From Ceratotherium simum simum (lineage: Eukaryota; Chordata; Mammalia; Perissodactyla; Rhinocerotidae), in NCBI RefSeq assembly GCF_000283155.1, contig NW_004454239.1:8778067-8842066 (forward strand): a stretch of 64,000 bases of DNA, written 5' to 3'. Positions within the stretch are counted from its first letter, which is position 1. Each line of letters begins with the position of its first letter. The translations under genes and the position numbers were made by a program. The notes beneath the pieces are model-generated. The model had not been told where the DNA came from. It worked only from the letters and a program-made list of their open reading frames with translations, and searched no databases. Shown piece by piece: positions 9,560 to 22,999 of this stretch.

Positions 9560-12500
9560 ATAATATGGTGTTTCTCTTTCTATGTCTGGAATATTTCGCC
9601 TAACATAATACACTCCAGGTCCATCTATGTTGTTGCAAATGAGACAAATTTGTCTTTTTTTTATGGCTGAGTAGTATTCCATTGTGTATATATACCACAT
9701 TTTCTTTATCCAATCATCAGTTGATTGAGACTTGGGTTGCTTCCACTTCTTGGCTACAGTGAATAATGCTGCAGTGAACATAGGGGTGCATAAGCATCTT
9801 TGAATTGTTGATTTCAAGTTCTTTGGATAAATACCCAGAAGTGGGATAGCTGGATCATAGGGTACTTCCATTTTTAATTTTTTGAGAAATCTCCATACTG
9901 TTTTCCATAGAGGCTGCATTAGTTTGCAATCCTACCAGCAGTGAATGAGGGTTCCGTTTTACCCACAATCTCTCCAACATCTGTTATTTTTTGTCTTGAT
10001 GATTATAGCCATTCCAACAGGTGTAAAGTGATATCTTAGGGTAGTTTTGATTTGCATTTCCCTGATGATTAGTGATGTTGAACATTTTTTCATGTGCCAT
10101 TTCATTGGTCATCTGTATATCTTCCTGGAAAAATGACTTCATATCTTTGGCCCATTTTTTGATTGGGTTGTTTGTTTTTTTGTTGTTCAGTTGTGTGAGT
10201 TCTTTATATATTCTGGACATTAACCCCTTGTTGGATATATGATTTGCAAATATTTTCTCCCATTTGGTGGTTGTCTTTTCATTTTGATCCTGGTTTCCTT
10301 TGCCTTGAAGAAGCTCTTATTCTGATGAAGACCCACTTGTTTATTTTTTCTTTAGTTTCCCTAATCTGAGTAGATATGGAATTCAAAAATATCCCTCTAA
10401 GACTGATGACAAAGAGTGTACTATATTTTCTTCTAGGATTTTTACACTTTCATGTTGTACCTTCAAGTCTTTGATCCATTTTCAGTTAATTTTTTGTGTA
10501 TGATGAAATATAATGGTCCACATTCATTCTTTTGTATGTGACTGTCCAGTTTGCCCAGCACCATTTATTGAAGAGACTTTCCTTTCTCCATTCTGTGTTC
10601 TTAGCTCCTTCGTAGAAGATTAGCTGTCCGTAGATGTGTGGCTTTATTTCTGAGCTTTCAATTCTGTTCCATTGATCTGTGTTTCTGTTTTTGTACCAGT
10701 ACCACGATGTTTTGATTATTATAGCTTTGTAGTATATTTTGAAATCAGGGATTGTGATGCCTCTAACTTTCTTCTTTTTCCTCAGGATTGCTTCAGGGTC
10801 TTTTGTTGCCCCATATAAATTTTAGGATTCTTTATTCTATTTCCATGAAGAATGTCATTGAGATTCTGATTGGGATTGCATTGACTCTGTAGATTGCTTT
10901 AGGTAGTAGGAACATTTTAACTATGCTTATTCTTCCAATCCATGTGCATGGGATATCTTTCCATTTCTTTATGTCGTCATTGATTTCTTTCAATAATGTC
11001 TTATAGTTTTCATTGTATAGGTCTTTCACCTCTTTGGTTACATTTATTGCTAAATATTTTATTCTTTCTGTTGCACTTGTAAATGGGATTGTGTTCTTGA
11101 ATTCTCTTTCTGTTAGTTCATTATTAGAGTATAGAAATACAACTGATTTTTGTGAGTTGATATTGTATCCTGCAACTTTGCTGTAGTTATTGATTTCTAG
11201 CAGTTTTCTGATGGATTCTTTAGGGTCTTCTATATATAAAATCATGTCATCTGCAAACAGCAAGAGTTTCAGTTCTTCATCACCTATTTGGATTCTTTCT
11301 ATTTCTTTTTCTTGCCTAATCGCTCTGCCCAAAACCTCCAATACTATGTTGAATAAGAGTGGTGAGAGTGTGCACTCTTGTCTTGTTCTTCCTGTTCTCA
11401 GAAGTATGGCTTTCAGTTTTTCCTGTTTAGTATGATGTTGGCTTTGGGTTTGTCATATATGGCCTTTATTATGTTTAGGTACTTTCCTTCTATACCCATT
11501 TTATTGAGAGTTTTTATCATAAATTGATGTTGGATCTCATCAAATGCTTTCTCTGCATCGTTGAGCTGATCATGTGTTTTTGATTCATCATTTCGTAAAT
11601 TGTGGTGTATCATGTTGACTGATTTGTGGATGATGAACCATCCCTGTGTCCCTGGTATAAATCCCTCTTGATCATGGTATATGATCCTTTTACTGTATTG
11701 CTGTATTAGGTTTGCCAATATTTTGTTGAGGATTTTTGCATCTATGTTCATCAGCAATATTGGCCTGTAATTTTCCTTCCTTGTATTGTCTTTCTCTGGC
11801 TTTAGTTTCAGGGTGATTTTGGCCTCATATAATGTGTTAGGAAGTGTTCTATCCTCCTCTGCTTTTTGTAATAGTTTGAGAAGCATAGGTATAAAATCTT
11901 CCTTTAATGTTTGGTAAAATTCTCCAGAGAAGCCATTTGGCCCTGGACTTTTATTTTTTGATTATTGTTTCAATCTCTTTACTTGTGATTTGTCTATGCA
12001 TGTTCTCCATATCTTCTTGATTCAGTTTTGGAGGTTGTATAAGTCTGAGAATTTATCCATTTCTTCTACATTGTCAAATTTGTTGGCATATAGTTTTTCA
12101 TAGTATTCTCTCATAATCCTTTGTATTTCTGTGATATCCATTTGAATGTCTCCTCTTTCATTTCTAATTTTATTTATTTGAGACTTCTCTCTTTTTTTCT
12201 TAGTAAGTATGGCTAAGAGTGTCAATTTTGTTTATCTTCTCAAAGAACCAGCTCTTTGATTCACTGATTCTTTCTGCTGTTTTTTTGTTTGTTTGTTTCA
12301 ATTTCATTCATTTAGGACTAAATTTTTATTATTTTCCTCCTTGTGCTGACTTTGGGCTTTGTTTCTTCTTCTTTTTCAAATTCTTCTGGGTTTAGTTTGA
12401 GATTGCTTATTTGAGATTTTTATTGTTTGTTAAGGTGGGCCTGTATGGCTATGACTTTCCCTCTCAGGACTGCTTTTGCTGTATCCCATATGAGTTGGTA

Positions 12501-13330
12501 TGGTGTATTTTCATTTTCATTTGTCTCCAGATATTTTTTGATTTCTCCTTTAATTTCTTAAATGATCAATTTGTTGTTCAGTAGCATGTTGATTAGTCCC
12601 AACATCTTTGTCCTTTTCCCAGTTTTTTTCTTATAGTTGATTTCTAGTTGCATAGCATTATTGTCAAAAAAGATACTTATTATGATTTCACTCTTAAATT
12701 TATAGAGGCTTGCCTTGTTTGCCAGCATATGTTCTATCCTTTAGAATGTTCTGTCTGCACTTGAGAAGAATGTGTATTCTGCTGTGTTTGGATGGAGTGT
12801 TCTCTAAATATCTATATAATCCATCTGCTCCAGTTTGTTGTTTAAGTCCACTATTTCCTTATTGACTTTTTGTCTGGATGATCTATCCATTGATGTATTG
12901 GGGTGTTAAGATCTCCTACTATTATTGTGTTGTTGTTAATATCTCCTTTTAGGTTTGTTAATAGTTGCTTTACGTACTTTGGTGCTCTTGTGTTGGGTGC
13001 ATATATATTTATAAGTGATATGTCTTCTGTGGAATGTCCCTTTAATCATTATATATTCCCCCTCTTTGTCTCTCATTACCTGTTTTATCTTGAAGTCTAC
13101 TTTATCTGATGTAAGTATCACAACACCTGCTTTCTTTTGTTTGCCATTAGCTTGGAGTACCATCTTCCATCCCTTCACTCTGTGCCTATGTTTGTCTTTA
13201 GAGCTAAGATGTGTTTCCTGGAGGCAGTATATTGTTGTGTCCTGTTTTTTAATCCATGCCACCATTCTGTGTCTTTTGATTGGAGAATTCAATCCATTTA
13301 CATTTAGAGTGATTATTGATATATGAGGGC
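9560..13330 (-). pseudogene. L1 ORF2 remnant of copy D
   Basis: Endonuclease N-terminus: open segment 13292-12936, with the LQETHL motif holding the catalytic glutamate. RT: segment 11886-11413 covers the fingers/palm. Segment 11341-10832 carries an intact FADD catalytic box at 11246-11257, followed by [11 protein letters not shown]. The C-terminus at 9919-9545 includes the [13 protein letters not shown] tail. The ORF is split over several frames with stops, so no full product is possible. This copy keeps FADD, whereas A and B have CADD. Confidence 0.9.
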
Positions 13331-13799
13331 TTAGTGCTGTTAATTTTTTCTAATTTTATAGTTCTTTTGCATTTCCTTTGTTTCTTGTTCCATGTGTTTC
13401 AGACTATCAATTCAGTTTGGTAGTTCTCTATGATGGTTTTCTTAGTTTTATCTTTATTTATCATATGTGTCTCTGTTCTGATTATTTGTTTAGTGTTTAC
13501 TATGAAGTTTGTATAAAAACAATCTCTTAGATGAGATAGCCCACTTTCTGATAGCCCATTATTCCTTAGACTAAGTCAATTCCATGCCTTTACTATTCCC
13601 CTTCTAAATTATTATTGTCACAACTTATTCCATCTTGTGTTGTGAGTTTGTGGTTGAAATGACAAGATTATATTTATTTTTGTGTTTTCCTTCCTTTTAT
13701 ATTTGATGTTATAATTAAGTGTTTACTAACCTGCTATGATAGATAGCTGCAATTTGTCTGATTTTTTTCTACCTATTTTACTCCTTGTTCAATGCTTTG

Positions 13800-14730
13800 T
13801 ATCCCCTTTCTCTTTTATTTTTTTCTTCAGGTATGAGGGCTTTCTTGAGAATTTCTTTTAGTGGGGTTCTTGTGGCAATGAACTCCTTTAGCTTTTGTTT
13901 ATCTGGGAAAGTTTGTATTTCTCCAACATACCTGAAGGGTATTTTCACTGGATTGAGTATGCTTGGCTGAAACTTTTTGTCTTTTGGACTTTTAAATATA
14001 CCTTTCCACTGCTTCCTAGCCTGTTAGGTCTCTGCTGATAAACCTGCTGAGAGCCTGAAAAGAGTTCCTTTGTATGTTATTTTATTCTGTCTTGTTGCCC
14101 TTAGTATTTTTTCTTTGTTATTGACTTCTGCTAGCTTTACCACTATGTGTCTTAGAGAGGGTCTTTTTATGTTGATATAGTTAGGAGATCTATTGGCTTC
14201 ATTCATTTGTATTTCCAGCTCCCTCCTCAGGTTTGGGAAGTTCTCAGCTATTATTTTTTGAATGAACTCTCTCCTCCTTTTCACCTCTCTTCTCCCTCTT
14301 AAATATCTATAATCCTTATGGTGCATTTCACAACTGAGTCATTATTTCTTGGAGAATTTCTTCATTTCTTTTTAGTCTTAGTACTCTCTCCTCCTTCATT
14401 GGGAACATTCTCCATTCCTATCTTCTAAATTGCTAATTGTATCCTCCATATTTTCATCTTTGTTATTTAAAGACTACATTTTTTTTTATCTCCTCCATTG
14501 TGTTTTTCATGTCCAACATTTCTGATTGGTCTTTCTTTATAGTTTCAAGCTCTTTTGTGAAGAAATTCCTGATTTCATTGAACTGTCTATCTGTATTTTC
14601 TTGTAACTCATTGAGCTTTTATGATAGCTTTTTTGAATTCTCTGTCATTTAGATTTTAAATTTCTGTGCCTTCAGAATTGACTTCTGGATCCTTGTCATT
14701 TTCCTTCTGGTCTGGAGATTTAATTTATTT
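13800..14730 (-). pseudogene. L1 ORF1 remnant of copy D (RNA-binding protein)
   Basis: Segment 14326-14024 reads the conserved RRM/C-terminal part, including NYINIKRPSLRHIVVKL and ITYKGTLFRLSAGLSAET. ORF1p coats L1 RNA as trimers. The coiled-coil N-terminal half near 14400-14700 is broken by stops. Downstream, the minus-strand text at 13960-13790 continues ORF1 in other frames. Confidence 0.8.
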
Positions 14731-15369
14731 TTTCATACGGTTTGATGGCATGCATTTGTGTCTCTGCTCAGTGATAGGATCTGGTAACATCTTCCACCTG
14801 TCGCCCCTGGGTGGGTGTCAAGAGCTGTGTATTCTGAGCCCACTGCAGACCCTAGCTTCTAGCTGCTGCTTTCTAAGGAATACATGGGTGCTCTGGCTGA
14901 CCAGCTGAGCCAGAGAACCAAGCAGGGGGAGGGTTGCTTTCTTTTGCCTGCCCAATCCTTAGAGCTTCTCACTCTTCCCTCACTATCTGCTCTCCTGGGG
15001 TGTTAGCTTGATGAAGATAACCCAATAAGAGTTCAGTCACCTCTGTGCAGGGGTTTTCCATGGACTGTGAAGGAACTTGGACAGTGACAGTTTTCCTGCA
15101 AAGGGCTGCCCCTCCCTCCTCTCTTCTGAGAGCTGCACAGTCCCAGGGTCACTGCCATTTGGTGAGGGAAAGGAGCTCTCCTTACCCCCTTCCACTTCCT
15201 CTGGGGTGTCCAGCACCTCCACCTTCAGTCAAATGACTGCATGGGTCTCTCAGATGTCTTTTGTGTTGTGTGAGTGCCCTCTGTTGGTATATGAATGTCC
15301 TTTCTGTTGTATCTTGGTGGGGAAAGTCTAAGGGGAGAGCTCACTCTGCCATGATGCTGATGTCACTCC

Positions 15370-16540
15370 TTCCTCAACTTTTGTTTATCTGGGAAAGCTT
15401 TTATTTATCCATCATAGCTGAAGGACAGTTCCACTGGATAGAGTATTCTTGGATGAAAGATTTTGTCTTTCAGTATTTTGAATACATCATAACATTGTTT
15501 CCTAGCTTGTGAGGTTTCTGCCAAGAAATCCATTGAAAGCCTGATAGGGGTTACTTTGTAGGTTATTTTCTTCTCTCTTGCTGCCCTTAATATATTTTCT
15601 TTGTCATTTACTTTTGCCAGTTTTACTATTATATGCCTTGGAGAAGGTCTTTTTGCATTGATGTAATTAAGAGTTCTATTGGCTTCATGTGTTTATAAGT
15701 CTGATTACTTCCCCAGGTTTGGGAAGTTCTCAGTTATTATTTCTTTGAACAAGCTCTCTGTTCCTTTCTCCCTCTCCTCTCCCCCTGGAATACCTATAAT
15801 CATTATGTTGATTTTCCTAATTGATTCAGATATTTCACAAAGAATTCTTTTATTTTTTTCAAATCGTAGTTCTCCCTCCTTTTCCACCTGAAGCATTTCA
15901 TATTTCTATCCTCTAAATCACTAATTCTTTCCTCCATGTCAACTCTATTTTTTAAAGCTTCTAGATTATTTTTTATCTCAGTAGTTGTGTTTTTCATATC
16001 CAGAATTTCTGCTTGGTTTCTTTATAATTTATAAATTTATATATTTATAATTTATAAGTTTTCTGCCCCTTTCTTTCTCTCTTCTTCTTTTGGGTCCCCT
16101 ATATGTAAATGTTGGTCTGCTTGATGGGATCCCATAAGTCCCTTAAGCTATCTTCATTCTTTTTCATTATTTTTTTCCTTTTGTTTCTCTGACTTATGAG
16201 TTTCATTGCCCTGTCTTTGGATTCACAGATCTTTTCTTCCACTTCACCTAGTCTGCTGTTGAACCCCTCTATTTTATTTTTCAGTTCATTTATTGTATTC
16301 TTCAGTTCTGTGATTTCTATTTGATACTTTCTTATACTTTCTATCTCTTTATTAAAATTCTTACTTGTCCATATATTCTTCTCCTAAGCTTAGTGAGCAT
16401 CTTTATGACTATTATTTTGAACTCTCTATCAGGTAAATCACTTATCTTTGTTTCATTAAGGTCTCTTTCTGAGGTTTTATCTTGTTCTTTCATTTGGAAC
16501 ATATTTCTTTTTTTCTTTTTCCTTGACTCTGTCTTGGTTT
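15370..16540 (-). pseudogene. L1 ORF1 remnant of copy E
   Basis: The minus strand encodes ORF1-type sequence in short open runs: 15997-15803 (EISDLEDR-like coiled-coil end) and 15896-15705 (IMIIGIPGGEEREKGTESLFKEI, the conserved start of the RRM region). There are stops between the pieces. The C-terminal end is lost at 15366. Confidence 0.8.
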
Positions 16541-16879
16541 CTATGCATTATATAAAACAGCCACTTCTTCCACCCTGGAAGGAGTGGCTTCAGGTAGGGC
16601 ATGAGCCTTATTGTTCAACCTTGCCCTAGCTCTTGGTTATGTCTCTAACATTTGTGATGGTCCAACCAGCTGACTTTATTCTTAGTGGCTCCCAGTAGTT
16701 GAGGATATGCTAAAATCTGTTAATGACCCAAAGAGGGGCATCTCAGTCAGCACCTGGATTCAGACTGATTGGGAACCAGACCACAAGGCAGCAGCTTTTA
16801 AATCATGTAAATATATCTTTTTCAAGAGAAGACTGGGAGATGGGAATCTGTCTGCTCCCTCCGCACTGAGCCTGTTGTG

Positions 16880-18700
16880 ATAACCAGTTAAGAACTTTTC
16901 CATTATTTGCCACCATCGTGTTGAAGCCATGAACAAATGACCCACTGTCCACCAGAATCAGGCTATCAAGGGATGTGTCCTCTGGGCAGCAGCCAGAAAA
17001 GCTGGGACACCAGTAATGTACACAAATCTTTTTCTTATTGACACTGAAGACCTGGGGCAGGTCAGAGGGAGAGTGCAAAAATGACACCAACTGGCTTTCT
17101 TGGTCTCTGGAGAGGGTTATAGTTTGTCCCTAGATGTGTGTTTAATTAGAAGCCTGCACCTCAGGCCATAGTTATGATGGTAAGCTAATAGAACTTTGTT
17201 TCACAGAAAGACTGGAGATGTGTTTTAGTTTGCACTCTCTGTGCTGTGCCCTGGTGTGGGTAGACAGTTAAGAACAGTTTCTCCAATTGTTACAATCTAA
17301 TGAGACCATCAAAGGTATGGCCTGCTGGCCACCAGAGGCTGGTGATCCCGTGGTGTCCCCTGAGCAGCACAAACTCCCCCAGGAGATACTGGCAACCCAG
17401 AACAAGGCAGAGGGGGAATGCAAAGATAGTGCCTGTCTTCCAAAGTATCTGGATAGGATTAGAGTTGGCCCTAGATGTGTGTTTAATTAGATGCCAGCTC
17501 TTTAGGCTGCAGATAAAAGACAAGTTACTAGGCCTCTTTCATGGAAAGACTGGGCATTTTAGTCTGTTCTCACTCTGTCGTGCCCTGGGTTGTAAGATTC
17601 TTCCTTCATCTATTACAGTCCCACATGATCTGGGAGTACAAGCCCTGCTGACCACTGTATTGAGAAAATCAAAAGGAATCCCTTGGGCAACAGTTGTAAA
17701 AATTGGGGCCTGAGACAAGTACATAAGCTCCTCTCCTGGAGATGTCAGCAACTTGGATCAAGGCAGAGGGAGAGCACAAAGATGATACCTACTGGCCTCT
17801 AGCACCTGATAGGCCCCTTGATGTGTGCCACACCAGAAGCCTATCCCTCAGGCTGAAGCTCCAAGACAAGAAAATAGGCCTTCTTCACAGAAAAACTGGG
17901 AGTGTATTTCAGTCTACTGTCTCTGTGCTGTGCCCTGAGGGGTGGTAACCAGCCAAGAACTGTCTCTCCATTTGTTACAGTCCCATGGGACCTGTAAATG
18001 CATGCCTCACTGGCCACTAGAACCAAGTGATCAAGGGGCATCCCCTGGACAGCAGCCATAAAAACTGGAGCACCAAACACAAAAACGCAGATGCCAAATG
18101 TGGGCACAAGCTCCTTTCTGGGAGATATGGGCAATCTAGGGCTCAGCGGATGGAAAGTGCAAAGATAAGGTGCACCATCCAAGGTCTCTGGAAAGGATTA
18201 CAATATGCCCTTAGATGTGTGTTTAATTAGAAGCCTGCCCCTCGAGCCACAGAAATGAAGGTAAGCTAATAGGCCTGTTTCACAGGAACACCGGGTGCCT
18301 CAGTCTGTTGCCTCTATGCTGTGCCTTGGGGGCAGTAGCCAATTAAGAACACTTTCTCCATTTGTTACAGTCCTGTGGGACCTGCAATTGTAACCCCTGC
18401 TAGCCACCAGAACCAGGTGATCAATATGTGTCCTCTGGCAGCAGCTGCAAAAATCAGGGCACCAGAAGAGGGTATAAACTCCTTTCTGAAAGATACCGAG
18501 CTGAAGCAAGTCAGAGGAAGAATGCAAAGATGGCACCTGTTGGTCTCCATCCTTGTAGTGTTGAAAAACTATCTACTGAAAAGTAGGTCCCTACTTGTAT
18601 GTTAAATTAGATGCCTGCCTTTTGTGCTGAAGCTTTAAGATAAGCAAATAAACCTCTTTCACAGAAAAACTAGGCACTTTTCTGTTAGCTGCCTTTGGGC
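16880..18700 (-). repeat. Tandem array of 340-395 bp monomers in an L1 5' UTR
   Basis: The landmark CTAGATGTGTGTTTAATTAG recurs at about 17131, 17472, 17819 (degenerate), 18212 and 18592 (degenerate), at spacings of about 341, 347, 393 and 380 bases. A second landmark, CTCCATTTGTTACAGTCC with variants, recurs at the same rhythm. The units are diverged from each other. Tandem 5' UTR monomers carrying promoter activity are known from some mammalian L1 lineages; that role is inferred here. The repeats are far too long and too diverged to be CRISPR or satellite. Confidence 0.85.
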
Positions 18701-19135
18701 TGGGACGTGGAGTGGATGAGTCCACATAATCCCTTTAAAAATGGTTTCTTAGTTCACTAAAGCCTGGTAGGTCTTGTGGATTCATTCTTGTTGGCTTTCA
18801 AAGCTAGATGTTTTAGGGGTTCATCTCTTCAGTGCAGGTCTTAAAAGTGGGGGTCCCAGATTTGATGTTCAAACCCCCTGCTCCTCAGGGAGAAGCTCAA
18901 GGTTGTGAGTTCCCTCCTGATTACGGGTCACCACCTTGGGGTGGGTTTATGGCACGATTGTGTCTCAGCCTTTCCTACCCTTTTGACATGGGTTTTTTTC
19001 TTATTTGCCCAATGTGTAGGAGTTGCACAACTAGTTTTTGGTTTTCTTTTAAAGAAAATTGTTCCATATATAGCTAGAGATTCAGTGTGTCTGTGGGAGG
19101 AGGTGAGTTCAGGATCCTCTTACATTGCCAACTTC

Positions 19136-19255
19136 TCCTCATCTGTAAAATGACAATATAGAGACTGCCTCACAGGGCTATTGTAAGCATTGAATGAAGC
19201 ATCATGGATGAAACCATCAAGCACATGATACTGCTCAATCAGTGTTGGTCCCCTT
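19136..19255 (+). mobile_element. MIR SINE fragment
   Basis: The plus strand reads the MIR core and 3' part: TCCTCATCTGTAAAATGACA, then CCTCACAGGGCTATTGTAAGC and GCTCAATCAGTGTTGG. MIR is an ancient mammal-wide tRNA-derived SINE. It abuts the 5' end of L1 copy E, so E probably inserted into or beside it. Confidence 0.8.
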
Positions 19256-22200
19256 TTTACAGACTTATTTTTGAAATTTCTGTCATACTTTTCCAGTTTC
19301 CTAATAAAAACAACCATTTGGACTTGCATTGTTATATTCTGAAAAAGACAGTTATTTTTAAACCCAAGACAAAAGGAAGTGCAGTGATGATAAATGGGTT
19401 AATTGAATGGTCAAGAATCTGAGTATTAGGGATGTGTGTGGCACTTTCCTAGAGTTTTCCGGGTCAAGCGTAGAAAAGAAGACATGGCCGTTGCTTTCAG
19501 AGGGCCTAATTTTATCTCTTGGGAGAGGCCAGTCATAAGGGAAAAAAACTCAGAAGTGTTAAAGCTTTCAGTTAAAAAAGGACAATTGGTGCTAATTGTG
19601 GGCAAGTAACAGATTATACAGTGGGGGTTATATGAGAGAGTGAGAACAATGTGAAACAGGATTTAGCACTGGGGAAGGTAATGTGAAGATAGGGTAAGAT
19701 GAAAGTAGAGCTTAAGCTGGTAATTGTGTGAAGAACTGATGCCTGAATTAAGAGTGATGGTTATGCAAATATGGTGATATAAAATTTGGTTTGTAGTATC
19801 AAAGGGTTTGATTCTTCCTCTCTTCTGTGCTCATCAGATTTTTTCTGTTATGTACCAAGGCCTCCTTGCTGTGTAGACAAAAATTACACACTGAGGACTG
19901 AGAGAGGCTACAAAACCCACCGGTATATGCAAAAAGAAAAGAGATCATATATATATACAGTAGAGCAAGATTTTCTTTCTCAGAATCCAGGTAGGATATC
20001 TGTGGGTGAGGAAGAGATAGAAAAATAAAAGTTCTATGAAGAAGAGAGTGAGAGAAAAGAAAAATCAAGAGCCTCTATTTGAACAGGTAACATCTGCCTC
20101 TTGACCAGTCCATGCTTTGAAATCAGATCAATTGTTCTGTTTATTACCATCTGATGAGCAACAACAGTTGGCATGTCATACATCAACTACCCAACCTGAG
20201 AGGTGCTCATCTGTTCCAGACAACTCTTATGCAGCTCATAGCATGAATGCCTGGCAATAGTTCAGTACACTTTAATCCCCCTAGGATGGTTGGATGGGCA
20301 CCTGTATTCCTAGAGGAGACATGATGGCCAGAATAGAGCACACTCTTGAATGAAACAGAAATCTAGCTTTATACAATGGCCCTTGTCTCCAGAGAGTGAC
20401 CTGAATCAGAGCAGTGTGATGAAACTCCCTCCTTCAGTTTGAGGGAAATGGATGGAAAGTGTACAGTACCTGCTCAAGCCCCATAGTCAGAAATCATTCT
20501 ACCTGAGCCATCACAGAATGCAAGCTGCCAAGTAGAAAAACCAGAAATGGTGTCATAGCTCCTAGTGCCCTGGTCATGGTGGGATGTAAGCATCACGCCA
20601 GTTGCCACCACACCATCCCACTCTGATCACTCAGTTGGGACTGACACTAAGCGAGCACTTGAAGTAGGATGTGGCTATAACTATGGACTCAGTAACAATG
20701 CTACAGAATTGTATTTCTTAGGCAGCATTTCTAATGCTCTATACATCGTCAGCCTTGACTGTATAAAGGGCTCAGAATTGGCCCTCAGGAAGTAGCCAAC
20801 ATCTCAATCAGATTGATCACTTTCTAAAAGTCAAGGTCTATTTTTTTGAGAATTTATTTCCATTTCATGAATTATTACTAAAACTGTGTCTCCATATTAT
20901 CAGTAGACTAATAGACCACAAAATGACAAATTTCGCTTTTCTAAGTACATATGAAAAACCTAATTGGCAAGTTTGTCAAAGCTTTCAAAAGTCAGAGTTG
21001 GTAAGAAAATAATAATATAAGGGGAAATGTTTATACTCAGGCCTTTTAGGCAAACAGCAAATTAGAGGAAAACAGATCATCTGAACAACACAACCCAGTA
21101 ATGCAATGGACATATTCATATAAGAGTCCCTGAAAACTAGATGGACAATTACAAATGGGACTATCAATAATTAAAAACAGAATAATGAATATTTATGTAA
21201 GCCTGAAAAATCATCTTCATACGTACTAAAATAAAAATGTGTTTCCAAGGATAAAAAGCATACAGGTGTAAAATATGCAAAGCACTGAAGAGGAGCCATA
21301 TGCTTGATTAAAAACCCAAGTGAAAGGCAATATTTTACTCAGTTTACACTATTTCACTATAATCTCATGCATTCTTCCTCATAACAGTCAATCTCAGAAC
21401 TTGTACATTTTGATTGTTCAAGTGCTTGCCAAATAAAAAGACATTTATTGTCTGTGATAATGCAGCCAGGATGCAGACACTCAGCTAAGACAGTAGATTT
21501 CTAGTGACAAGCCAAAACCAGCTTCATACCAAGCCACAGGTGCTGCAAATTGCCAGATTGGGTACCATGAGCTTCTGTGTGCCTAAGCACAAAAGAAGAA
21601 AGACAACACTAAACCAGGTTCTGAGGCTTGAGCAGAGTGGAGAGCAAGGGGACAATGGAAACTTTAAAATACCATATATCTTCTGCAACTTTATGGTGGT
21701 ACAGCTAGAAATATAGAATTCACTAGAAACTTAAGAACTGTAAGATTAACTTGCAAATCCATCATAAGAATGTCTGTAATTCCTGTTATATTAAATTTTC
21801 AAATTAATTAAACATTCCTTCAGTGTGGCTGTTCTGAGATGCTGATGAGGTAGGTAACTGACAGTTCCAACACTTGGTGTTTGTGTAGTGGTGGCAGGGA
21901 TGGGGGAATGCTTAGATTAAAAATCCTGCCCATGTCTTCATAACACCTAGCAAGCAACAATGAAATCAACTTGTCCTCACTCACAGCAACATTAGGACCT
22001 TTTTGAATAAATATTGGAGATGAAGTACTAAAACATTTCACAATTCTTATCAAACCCGTAAAATGACAAATCAATAGTCACCCTATGCCACACAGTAAAA
22101 CTGCTGAAGATGACATTATTTTCTGCAACTGTGTTTTATTTTAAAGGGACATGTGGACTTTTGAATTTACCCCTCAGGTTAACATTGCAACCATTCCTGC

Positions 22201-22672
22201 TAAAAACCTGGGAAAGAATTTATCTCCAACTAAAATGTGTTTTGATTTTATTGACCCACCATCTGCTGTAGGGCAAGGAAGACTGATAATCTTTAGTGAG
22301 AAGTGGCTGGTTACGTGGCGGAATAGGGAGCATAAAATCACAGTTGAGTCACTAACAAAGTCCAGTGTTTGTACTCACAAAGAGGCCTAGCAGACCCAGG
22401 TTCAAGTCCAGAGATTCCTCTGCAGACCTTGTCAAAATATTTCATTTTATTTTTAATAATAAAATCTTTGGAAGACAGACCTTTGGGTGGATTTTGTTTT
22501 CTCCTTTTTATATGTCTGCATTTTCCAATTTTCCACAGTAAGCATGTATTTAATTAGGAAATAAACATTGATTAAGTTTGTATATAACATAAATTGCCAT
22601 ACTAAAAAAATGCAAAAATTTGACCAAAATGAAATAATCTTATGCCTCCTCCACCCCCTTAACCAAGGATGC
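19256..22672. other. Low-copy non-coding stretch
   Basis: About 3.4 kb of AT-rich sequence with no feature I recognise with confidence. Open frames are short (under about 90 codons) and lack known motifs. The part 20080-20830 is richer in GC than its surroundings and could be an old repeat or an untranslated exon, but nothing shows which. Confidence 0.35.
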
Positions 22673-22999
22673 CTTTTTTTAAATTTACTTTCTATTGTTT
22701 ACTGAAATATAATGGGCATATAACATTGTGTAAGTTTAAGGTGTTCAAGGTGTTGATTTGATACATTTGTATATTGCAATATGATTACCACTGTAGCATT
22801 GGTTAATACCTCTGTCACATCACATAATTATCATTACTTTTTGTGTTGGGAACAATTAAGATCTAGTTGCTTAGCAACATTGAAGTTTATAATACGATAT
22901 TGTAGACAATAATCATTATACTGTTCATTAGCTCTCCAAGACTTAATTCTATTGACTAGTTCCAAGTTTTTACCCTTAAACAACATATTCCCAATTACT

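Larger units (their letters stand above)
9385..15358 (-). mobile_element. LINE-1 copy D, near full length (about 6 kb), minus strand
   Basis: The 3' UTR starts at about 9385 (text around TTTATAACATTGTGG and CTGGTAACCACC). ORF2 runs from about 13330 to 9560, ORF1 from about 14730 to 13800, and a GC-richer 5' UTR to about 15358, where the minus strand begins with GGAGTGACATCAGCATCATGGC. Layout and length fit a full-length L1. Many stops and frameshifts show it is old and inactive. The left end has only a short T-rich run, so the tail has decayed. Its 5' end abuts another L1 (copy E) in the same orientation. Confidence 0.92.
15366..19135 (-). mobile_element. LINE-1 copy E: 5' UTR with tandem monomers plus ORF1
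   Basis: The minus strand begins at about 19135 with an L1-type 5' start (GAGAAGTTGGCAATGTAAGAGGATCCTGAAC). It runs through an unusually long 5' UTR (about 2.5 kb) and ORF1, and stops near 15366 inside ORF1 against the 5' end of copy D. Its ORF2 and 3' UTR are missing on both sides of copy D. So either copy D inserted with a deletion, or E was truncated by rearrangement. The 5' UTR contains the tandem array listed separately. Confidence 0.85.

Noticed and set aside
16880..18700. CRISPR-like or satellite array
   Set aside because: Units are 340-395 bp, diverged, and lie between an L1 5' end and its ORF1; this is a 5' UTR monomer array.
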